A DNA stretch of 11,245 bases from Verrucomicrobia bacterium UBA6775 (GTDB taxonomy: Bacteria; Verrucomicrobiota; Verrucomicrobiia; Limisphaerales; UBA1096). The stretch spans positions 1 through 11,245 of the forward strand of contig DKGH01000197.1 in NCBI GenBank assembly GCA_002453165.1, written 5' to 3'. The position numbers and the translations under genes were made by a program. Numbering within the stretch: the stretch's first letter is position 1; every line of letters starts with the position of its first letter. Positions 6,462-11,245 of this stretch are shown here, one piece after another. Below the pieces are notes generated by a model. It did not search any database and was not told the origin of the DNA. It worked only from the letters and a program-made list of their open reading frames with translations.

Positions 6462-7381
6462 GGCTTGGCCGTAGGCGGGCGGGCTGGCGCGTCCAGTTTT
6501 TTAAGAATCTCATCCTTCAACACGACGAGCTTCGGGTCGTGCACGGCTTTCAGGATTTCGCGCGCCTTGTCGGTCTCCCCGATGTGCGCATGGATGCGGG
6601 CGAGATGAATTTGCACGCCTTGTTTTGAGCGGTCATCCGGCGCGAGGGCGAGCGCCTCGTTCCAGGCTGCGATGGTTTCCATGGACTGAAGCGGCTGCGT
6701 GGCGAGGTACGCCATAGCGGCATCGGCCGCGAGGGGGAAGTTTTTGGGATCCAACTCGCGAGCCTTTTTGAAAAGGGAAATCACCTTGGTCACAACGAGG
6801 TCGCGGCCGATGAGATAATGGCGGGCAGCATGGTCGGGATAGGCGAACAGCATGGCCGCAAGGTTGCGGTAGTAGAGCGGTTGTTTCGGTGCCAACTCGG
6901 AAGCCTTGGTAAAGTGCCGGATGGATTCTGAGACGTTTCCCTTCTGTCCGTAGGCCTTGCCGAGATTGTTCCACGGCACCGGATTTTTAGGGTTAAGATC
7001 ACGGGCCTCAACCCACTGGCCGATCGCATTGTCGGCATCGCCGATCCCGCTGTAATAGCCTCCGAACGCCAGCCGTGCCTCGATATGTTTCGGGTGCTTG
7101 GCCACGAACGACACGTACGCCTCTTCCACTTTTCGCAGCCGGATTCGGACTTGTTCGCCCAGCGACTTCCGAGAGATGGCTGCATTGGCCTCAGCCAGTG
7201 CCGCGTTGTCTCGAATCCACTGGTCCACCTCGGCGTGCAGCCGGTCGTCCAGCTTGAGCAACTCGCGGAACTCCTTCTCGACCGCCACTGCCTTTGGGTC
7301 GTCCGGCTTGGTTTCCGCCGCCACCGCCGGCACGAGCGCTGCCAACGCAGCGGTCGCGAGCATGTTCCACATCATTTTCAC
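6458..7381 (-). CDS. Exported tetratricopeptide repeat protein
   Basis: Encodes up to 307 residues. A signal peptide covers about 1-22 (MKMMWNMLATAALAALVPAV then AA). The start given is a GTG; ATGs two and three codons later (7375, 7372) are equally possible but would lose the Lys in the n-region. Residues 32-90 are helical and charged. TPR units are visible at about 101-133 (IEARLAFGGYYSGIGDADNA...) and 135-167 (VPWNNLGKAYGQKGNVSESI...), with weaker ones around 200-215 and 253-285 (IHLARIHAHIGETDKAREI). The tail is Pro/Ala/Lys-rich. TPR proteins are protein-interaction scaffolds; no catalytic domain is seen. It is the first gene of a pair with the BioF-like gene, which its stop codon overlaps by 4 bp. 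A functional link to that enzyme is not evident. Confidence 0.85.
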   Translation of the reverse strand: MKMMWNMLATAALAALVPAVAAETKPDDPKAVAVEKEFRELLKLDDRLHAEVDQWIRDNAALAEANAAISRKSLGEQVRIRLRKVEEAYVSFVAKHPKHIEARLAFGGYYSGIGDADNAIGQWVEARDLNPKNPVPWNNLGKAYGQKGNVSESIRHFTKASELAPKQPLYYRNLAAMLFAYPDHAARHYLIGRDLVVTKVISLFKKARELDPKNFPLAADAAMAYLATQPLQSMETIAAWNEALALAPDDRSKQGVQIHLARIHAHIGETDKAREILKAVHDPKLVVLKDEILKKLDAPARPPTAKP

Positions 7382-7438
7382 GCCGGCAAACTAGCCTGCC
7401 CGCTTGGCGTCCGTCCAATTGAATCGCGCCTTCGCTTG

Positions 7439-7448
7439 CCCCCCCCCC
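7439..7448. repeat. Ten-base poly-C tract
   Basis: A run of ten Cs lies in the 113-bp divergent gap between the TPR gene and folC. Such tracts can slip, and a change in length here would alter spacing of either divergent promoter. No clear promoter is visible in the gap. Confidence 0.6.
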
Positions 7449-7494
7449 GCAAAACGCCCATCCTCCGCCCGACGCTTGCGCGGCAAGACAAAAA

Positions 7495-8775
7495 GTGACC
7501 TATCCCGAGGCCATTCAGTACCTGCTCGACCTGCGGATGTTCGGAACCAAGCTTGGCCTGGACAATCCGCGGCGGCTCGCGGCGTTGGCCGGATCGCCGC
7601 ACGAGCGGCTGCGTTTCATTCACGTTGCCGGCACGAACGGCAAGGGCTCGGTCTGCGCGATGCTCGAGTCGGTCTACCGCGAGGCCGGCCTGCGCACCGG
7701 GCTGTTCACCTCGCCGCACCTTGTTTCCTTTCGTGAGCGGGTGCAGGTAAACCGCGAACTGATCCCCGAGGCCACCGTTGCCCGGTTGACCGCCCGGCTG
7801 CGCGAATGGATGGCAACCTTTCCGGAAGGCCAGGCGCCGACATTTTTCGAGATGGTCGTGGTGATGGCGCTCTGCCACTTCGCCGAGCAGGAGTGCGACA
7901 TCGTGCTGTGGGAGACCGGCATGGGCGGCCGGCTTGATGCGACAAACATCGTCACGCCGATGGCCAGCGTGATCACCAACGTCGGGCTCGACCACACGCG
8001 TTGGCTCGGTGATACGCCCGCCACCATCGCCCGCGAAAAAGCCGGCATCATCAAGCCCGGCACCCCCGCCTTCACCGCGGCGGATCATCACGATGCGCTG
8101 GAGGCAATCCGCGCCGAGGCCAAAACGCAGGGCGCGGAACTGACCGCGCTTGGCCAAGCGGAAGATGTCACCGACCTGCCGTTGCTTGGCAAACATCAGC
8201 AGACCAATGCCCGCCTGGCCAAGGTCGTGGTCGATCGTCTGCAGCCACAGCTGCCGGTGTCGCGCGAACAGGTCGCTGCCGGCTTGGCCAAGGTACACTG
8301 GCCCGGTCGGTTGCAAACAGTGGAGGTTGGCGAAAAGGTCTTCCTGCTGGACGGTGCGCACAATGCCGAAGGCGCGGCGATCCTGCGCCGGGCGCTGGCC
8401 GATCATTTTTCAAACCGGCCTCCGGTGTTCATCCTAGGGATGGTTGACGAGAAGGACGGCAGCGGCTTTTGCCACGAACTTGCGCCCTTGGCCAAGCGCC
8501 TGGTCTTGGCCCCGGTACGCAGCGGCCGCTCGGCGGATCCGGCGGCGTTCGTGCCAGTTTGCCATGAAGCAAATCCCCAGGCTGCAACCGTCGTCGCCGC
8601 GTCGCTTGGCCAAGCGCTGGAGCGGTGCACCGACGAGCGATTCGTGGTTGTGACCGGCTCATTTTACCTCGTTGGCGAGGCAATGGAGCGGCTCGGTGTG
8701 TCACCCACGCCCACCGAGTCTGAGCGCCTACTCAACGACTGGGGCGCCCCCGGAACGCTTGGCCAAGGCGGATGA
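7495..8775 (+). CDS. folC: Folylpolyglutamate synthase / dihydrofolate synthase
   Basis: Encodes 426 residues of the Mur-ligase-like FolC family. It is cytoplasmic, adds glutamate to folates with ATP, and often also makes dihydrofolate from dihydropteroate. Motifs: MTYPEAIQYLLDL start, P-loop GTNGKGS (46-52), FTSPHLVSFRERVQVN (71-86), WETGMGGRLDATN (139-151), NVGLDHT (162-168), EKAGIIKPG (181-189), LLGKHQQTNARLA (230-242), GRLQ (271-274), LLDGAHNAEG (284-293) and VVTGSFYLVGE (385-395). The start is a GTG, supported by the family N-terminus. The segment between the ATP-domain end and LLGKHQ appears about 20 residues shorter than in the E. coli protein, and an iterated palindrome sits there. 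The gene holds five palindromes (8147, 8283, 8487, 8603, 8758), the densest in the window. There is no Shine-Dalgarno sequence. It is divergent from the TPR gene. Confidence 0.95.
   Translation: MTYPEAIQYLLDLRMFGTKLGLDNPRRLAALAGSPHERLRFIHVAGTNGKGSVCAMLESVYREAGLRTGLFTSPHLVSFRERVQVNRELIPEATVARLTARLREWMATFPEGQAPTFFEMVVVMALCHFAEQECDIVLWETGMGGRLDATNIVTPMASVITNVGLDHTRWLGDTPATIAREKAGIIKPGTPAFTAADHHDALEAIRAEAKTQGAELTALGQAEDVTDLPLLGKHQQTNARLAKVVVDRLQPQLPVSREQVAAGLAKVHWPGRLQTVEVGEKVFLLDGAHNAEGAAILRRALADHFSNRPPVFILGMVDEKDGSGFCHELAPLAKRLVLAPVRSGRSADPAAFVPVCHEANPQAATVVAASLGQALERCTDERFVVVTGSFYLVGEAMERLGVSPTPTESERLLNDWGAPGTLGQGG
8147..8160. repeat. Iterated palindrome CGCTTGGCCAAGCG in folC (1)
   Basis: A 14-bp perfect palindrome read as Ala-Leu-Gly-Gln-Ala (218-222), in the variable, shortened loop of FolC. 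Confidence 0.85.
8283..8292. repeat. Iterated palindrome CTTGGCCAAG in folC (2)
   Basis: Read as Leu-Ala-Lys (264-266). A one-mismatch copy (CTGGCCAAG) lies at about 8214-8222 and is also read Leu-Ala-Lys. Confidence 0.75.
8487..8496. repeat. Iterated palindrome CTTGGCCAAG in folC (3)
   Basis: Read as Leu-Ala-Lys (332-334), between core beta strands of the C-terminal domain. Confidence 0.75.
8603..8616. repeat. Iterated palindrome CGCTTGGCCAAGCG in folC (4)
   Basis: A 14-bp perfect palindrome read as Leu-Gly-Gln-Ala (371-374), the same frame as the copy at 8147. Confidence 0.85.
8758..8767. repeat. Iterated palindrome CTTGGCCAAG at folC 3' end (5)
   Basis: Read as Leu-Gly-Gln (422-424), three codons before the stop and directly before the putative terminator stem. 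Confidence 0.75.
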
Positions 8776-8791
8776 CTGCCTGATTTTTTTT
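8766..8791 (+). terminator. Possible folC terminator with the stop codon in its loop
   Basis: AGGCGG (8766-8771) and CTGCCT (8776-8781) pair with one G-T wobble around an ATGA tetraloop, then GA and eight Ts (8784-8791). The folC TGA (8773-8775) lies in the loop. The stem is short but the T tract is strong. If active it separates folC from the thioredoxin gene. Confidence 0.45.
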
Positions 8792-8827
8792 GTCGAGGCT
8801 GAAAAATGGGTTCGCCACGCGCCGTCG

Positions 8828-8837
8828 CTTGGCCAAG
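8828..8837. repeat. Iterated palindrome CTTGGCCAAG (intergenic copy 2)
   Basis: Lies in the 79-bp gap between folC and the thioredoxin gene, 17 bp before the ATG. The other intergenic copy (792-805) is also close upstream of an exported protein's start. Confidence 0.8.
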
Positions 8838-8854
8838 ACTGCCCTGCCAGCAAT

Positions 8855-9796
8855 ATGAAAAGGACGTTCTCAATCCTCCTCGGCGCGGCACTGGCCGGAA
8901 TCATTTCGACCCAGCAGGCCGCCAACATCGGCTCCAAAGCGCCCCAGCTGCAGATCGCGCACTGGGTCAAGGGCAAGCCGGTCGACCTGGCCAAGGCGGG
9001 TGACAAGAAGATTCACATCATCGAGTTTTGGGCGACGTGGTGCGGGCCGTGCCGCGACAGCATCCCGCACCTGACCAAGCTGCAGGAAAAATACAAGAGC
9101 AAGGGCGTGACAGTGATCGGCATCACCGACGAACCCAAAGCCACCGTCGAGCGATTCGTCAAGCGACAGAAAAAACAGATGGAATACACCGTCGCCATCG
9201 AAAAGGGCGACACCATGTCGCAGGCCTACATGCGCGCCTTTGGCCAAACCGGCATTCCGGCGACATTTGTGGTCGATCAGCAGGATCGCATCGTCTGGGT
9301 CGGTCACCCGAAGAGCGGACTTGACGACGTGATCGACCGGCTGGTGAAGGGTACCTTCGACCTCGAGGATGAAATCGCTAAGGAGAATGCACAGATTCGG
9401 TTGCAACAACTCTCCGTCGAATATTGGGAGCGCATCGTCGAGGGTCGTAAGGGAGACGAGACACGGAAGATTGGCAGCGAGTTGTTGAGTCTCGTGAAGG
9501 ACAATGCCGAGGTGTCGTGCAACATCGCGTGGGCGGTGTTGACTGATGAGAACGTGAAGTACCGCGACCTGGAGTTCGCCCGCGCAGCCGCCAAGGCAGC
9601 CTACGATCTCACCGAGGGTGAGCACCCACAGGTCATCGACACCTACGCGCTGTCGTTGTTCGAGAGCGGCAAAATCGACGAGGCGATCAAGCTGCAAAAG
9701 AAGGCGCTCAGCCTCGCCCGCGACCAGCAGGAAACCGTACAGCTCCAGAAATCGCTCGACCGCTTTCAGGCCAAGGCCGGAAAGAGCGAGCAGTAA
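8855..9796 (+). CDS. Exported TlpA-like thioredoxin with C-terminal helical extension
   Basis: Encodes 313 residues. A signal peptide (MKRTFSILLGAALAGIISTQ then QAA, 1-23) decides for the ATG 8855; the open frame reaches back into folC but that part (from 8672) does not look like protein. Residues 25-165 are a TlpA/ResA-type thioredoxin domain: IIEFWATWCGPCRDSIPHL with the redox CxxC (Cys63, Cys66), VTVIGITDEP (85-94), and the cis-Pro loop TGIPATFVVDQQDRIVWVGHP (132-152). Such proteins reduce or exchange disulfides outside the cytoplasm, for example in cytochrome c maturation, which fits the c-type heme proteins nearby. Residues 170-313 are mostly helical with a TPR-like unit (about 257-290, DTYALSLFESGKIDEAIKL). 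One palindrome with different flanks (TTTGGCCAAA, 9239-9248) lies in the gene. The next gene begins 52 bp downstream on the same strand. Confidence 0.92.
   Translation: MKRTFSILLGAALAGIISTQQAANIGSKAPQLQIAHWVKGKPVDLAKAGDKKIHIIEFWATWCGPCRDSIPHLTKLQEKYKSKGVTVIGITDEPKATVERFVKRQKKQMEYTVAIEKGDTMSQAYMRAFGQTGIPATFVVDQQDRIVWVGHPKSGLDDVIDRLVKGTFDLEDEIAKENAQIRLQQLSVEYWERIVEGRKGDETRKIGSELLSLVKDNAEVSCNIAWAVLTDENVKYRDLEFARAAAKAAYDLTEGEHPQVIDTYALSLFESGKIDEAIKLQKKALSLARDQQETVQLQKSLDRFQAKAGKSEQ
9239..9248. repeat. Palindrome TTTGGCCAAA in the TlpA-like gene
   Basis: The only TTGGCCAA site not flanked by C and G; read as Phe-Gly-Gln (129-131) just before the conserved TGIPATF loop. It may be chance or a divergent copy. 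Confidence 0.5.
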
Positions 9797-9848
9797 ACAA
9801 AGCCAAGTACATCGCACCGGCTTGACGCGCGGGAGCGTAAAGGGAAGG

Positions 9849-11245
9849 ATGACGCCCGCAATCCGTCGCAGCGTCATGATTAGTAACCCATCTATTCCGA
9901 AACACAGCTTCATCGTTTTGTTGGCCTTGGCGTTTTGTTGGCTGATTCCTTCTGCCTCAGCGGAGAATTATTCTGAAAAAATTCGGCCGCTGCTGGATCA
10001 GTTTTGTTTCGACTGCCACGAGGGGGAGGATGCCGAGGCGGAGGTGGATCTCGATTCGTTCAAGTCGCTCGACGATCTCCGGCGCGACACGAAAACCTGG
10101 GTCAAGGTGGAGGAGATGCTCTCGAGCCGCCAGATGCCTCCTCGAAAATCCGATCAGCCCACCGACAAACAGCGTGCGACCCTGCAGCAGTGGGTGAAAA
10201 GTTTTCTGATCGAGGAGGCCCGGGCGCTAGCCGGCGACCCCGGCCGCGTGGTGCTGCGCCGCCTCAATAACGACGAGTACAACTACTCCGTGCGCGACCT
10301 CACCGGGGTGCCGACGCTGAATCCCACGCGTGAGTTTCCGGTCGACGGTGCGGCGGGTGAGGGCTTCACAAACGCCGGCGATGCGTTGGGAATGTCGCCT
10401 GCGCTGGTCGACAAGTTCCTCGACGCCGGCAAGGAGGTTGCCCGGCACTTGGTGCTGCTCCCGGAGGGCATCCGTTTTTCCAAATACATGACCGAGCGTG
10501 ACCGGGCCGATGAGATCATGGTGCGTATCCACCAGTTTTATTCGCGGTTCGTGAACGTCAACCGACAGCTTGGCGACACGTGGGACGACCCCGCCACGGC
10601 CAAGGCCAATGTCATCCGTCGCAACGGCAGCATCCCGCTCGAGGCCTACTTTGCCGCCGCGCTCGCGGAGCGTGGGGCGCTTGGCCAGGGGGAGAAAAGT
10701 GTGGCCGCAGTCGCAGCCGAGCACGGGTTGAACGCAAAGTATTTTGAGGCGCTCTGGAACATGCTCAATCAGGACGCCGCCCCCGGAGGCTCGTTAGTGC
10801 TCAACCGCATACGGGCGCTTTGGCGCGAGGCCCGGCTTGCGGAGGCCAAGCCGCTGGTCGAGACGATCCACCAGTGGCAGCAGGCGCTGTGGCGGTTTGA
10901 CCCGATCGGTCACATTGGCCGCGAGGGCGGACCGACCGCGTGGATGAATCCGCAGGGCATCACCCAGTCGACGCAGGATTTCAACATCAAGCTCACCCCG
11001 CCGAAGGACGGCGGAGACGTGGTGGTTTATCTCGGGGCCACCAACGCGGGCGACGGTGACGCCGGCGACTTTGTGCGCTGGCGAAATCCCCGGTTGACCG
11101 GCGGCAACAAGCCGGATCTCGCGTTGCGCGATGTGCCTGGCTTGGCCAAGCGCTTGGCCAAGCTGCACGATGAATCCCACGCGCTCACGGATCGTTACCT
11201 CGCCGCAGTGGACGAGGCTGCCTCGGACAGCGCGGACGCTGTCCG
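9849..11245 (+). CDS. Exported PSCyt1/DUF1587-type protein, 3' end outside window
   Basis: An open frame of 465 codons runs off the right edge without a stop. Signal peptide: the core FIVLLALAFCWLIP then SASA ends near residue 38. The ATG at 9849 follows a purine-rich GGGAAGG; an ATG at 9876 would give a shorter and equally good signal peptide. Residues 40-120 match planctomycete-type cytochrome c (PSCyt1): YSEKIRPLLDQFCFDCHEGE with heme motif CFDCH (53-57), and RQMPPR with a likely axial Met96. Residues 135-200 match DUF1587 (VVLRRLNNDEYNYSVRDLTG). Family members then carry DUF1592, DUF1588 and DUF1585 domains, expected beyond the window. Such proteins are expanded in Planctomycetota and Verrucomicrobiota and often pair with a DUF1552 protein; their function is unproven. 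It contains the tandem palindrome at 11140-11163 (GLAKRLAK, 431-438) and a hairpin at the edge. Confidence 0.9.
   Translation, partial: MTPAIRRSVMISNPSIPKHSFIVLLALAFCWLIPSASAENYSEKIRPLLDQFCFDCHEGEDAEAEVDLDSFKSLDDLRRDTKTWVKVEEMLSSRQMPPRKSDQPTDKQRATLQQWVKSFLIEEARALAGDPGRVVLRRLNNDEYNYSVRDLTGVPTLNPTREFPVDGAAGEGFTNAGDALGMSPALVDKFLDAGKEVARHLVLLPEGIRFSKYMTERDRADEIMVRIHQFYSRFVNVNRQLGDTWDDPATAKANVIRRNGSIPLEAYFAAALAERGALGQGEKSVAAVAAEHGLNAKYFEALWNMLNQDAAPGGSLVLNRIRALWREARLAEAKPLVETIHQWQQALWRFDPIGHIGREGGPTAWMNPQGITQSTQDFNIKLTPPKDGGDVVVYLGATNAGDGDAGDFVRWRNPRLTGGNKPDLALRDVPGLAKRLAKLHDESHALTDRYLAAVDEAASDSADAV
11140..11163. repeat. Tandem pair of GCTTGGCCAAGC palindromes
   Basis: Two perfect 12-bp palindromes abut exactly (11140-11151, 11152-11163), making a 24-bp block that is itself a palindrome and a direct repeat. 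It encodes GLAKRLAK. The same two-unit layout occurs at 6016-6040. Confidence 0.88.
11224..11245. repeat. Perfect 9-bp inverted repeat at window edge
   Basis: CGGACAGCG (11224-11232) and CGCTGTCCG (11237-11245) flank a CGGA loop, inside the coding frame. The arm reaches the last base of the window, so the repeat may be longer. It is unrelated to the TTGGCCAA family. Confidence 0.6.

Noticed and set aside
7378..8406. Long minus-strand open frame (342 codons) opposite folC
   Set aside because: FolC on the plus strand has every family motif in order; the opposite frame shows no recognisable domain and is an artefact of GC-rich third positions.
9797..9848. Promoter TTGACG (9822-9827) before the last gene
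   Set aside because: The element 17 bp downstream (AAGGAT) matches the -10 poorly and overlaps the proposed start codon.
8870..9913. Long minus-strand open frame (347 codons) opposite the thioredoxin gene
   Set aside because: The plus strand encodes an unmistakable TlpA-like protein with WCGPC; the reverse frame has no family signature.
10227..10724. Minus-strand frame of 165 codons at the right end
   Set aside because: It overlaps the PSCyt1/DUF1587 gene, whose plus-strand frame is open for 465 codons with family motifs.
792..11163. CRISPR array or MITE family as an explanation of the palindromes
   Set aside because: Spacing is irregular (12 bp to 2.5 kb), units are 10-18 bp, there are no spacers of uniform size, and no target-site duplications or longer conserved ends are seen.

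Overview
The window looks like a chromosomal segment of a moderately high-GC bacterium of the Planctomycetota-Verrucomicrobiota group, more likely Verrucomicrobiota. The basis is its gene content: a secreted formylglycine sulfatase, a secreted redoxin next to a cytochrome c/copper type II monooxygenase-like protein, and a large exported protein with a PSCyt1-type CxxCH motif followed by a DUF1587-like segment. The phylum call is inference; no rRNA is present.

Layout. 1-653 (minus): rplU-rpmA ribosomal protein operon, with a terminator at the left edge and a recognisable promoter. 833-2338 (plus): exported sulfatase, convergent with an exported VOC/glyoxalase-fold protein (2343-2864, minus) whose signal-peptide region seems to carry a frameshift. 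3043-5305 (plus): redoxin and a cytochrome c/copper monooxygenase-like protein with two C-terminal EF-hands; the two genes overlap by 23 bp. A hairpin terminator at 5327-5356 separates this pair from a minus-strand pair reading TPR protein then an alpha-oxoamine synthase (BioF-like), coupled by a GTGA overlap. Divergent from these are folC (7495-8775), a TlpA-like thioredoxin (8855-9796) and the 5' part of the PSCyt1/DUF1587 protein (9849 to beyond the right edge). Six of the ten proteins have a signal peptide and a seventh (the VOC protein) probably had one, so the region is largely devoted to envelope or secreted redox, sulfate-ester and heme chemistry, mixed with housekeeping genes (L21, L27, FolC).

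The most striking signal is not a gene. The palindrome TTGGCCAA occurs 16 times, 15 of them as CTTGGCCAAG and several extended to 14-18 bp perfect palindromes. It lies inside unrelated genes on both strands and is read in all three frames (as Leu-Ala-Lys, Leu/Phe-Gly-Gln or Trp-Pro-Ser), and also in two intergenic regions. By base composition fewer than one copy of the 8-mer would be expected in this length. The closest known analogue is the HIP1 highly iterated palindrome of cyanobacteria, but the sequence here is different and I do not recognise it as a described element.
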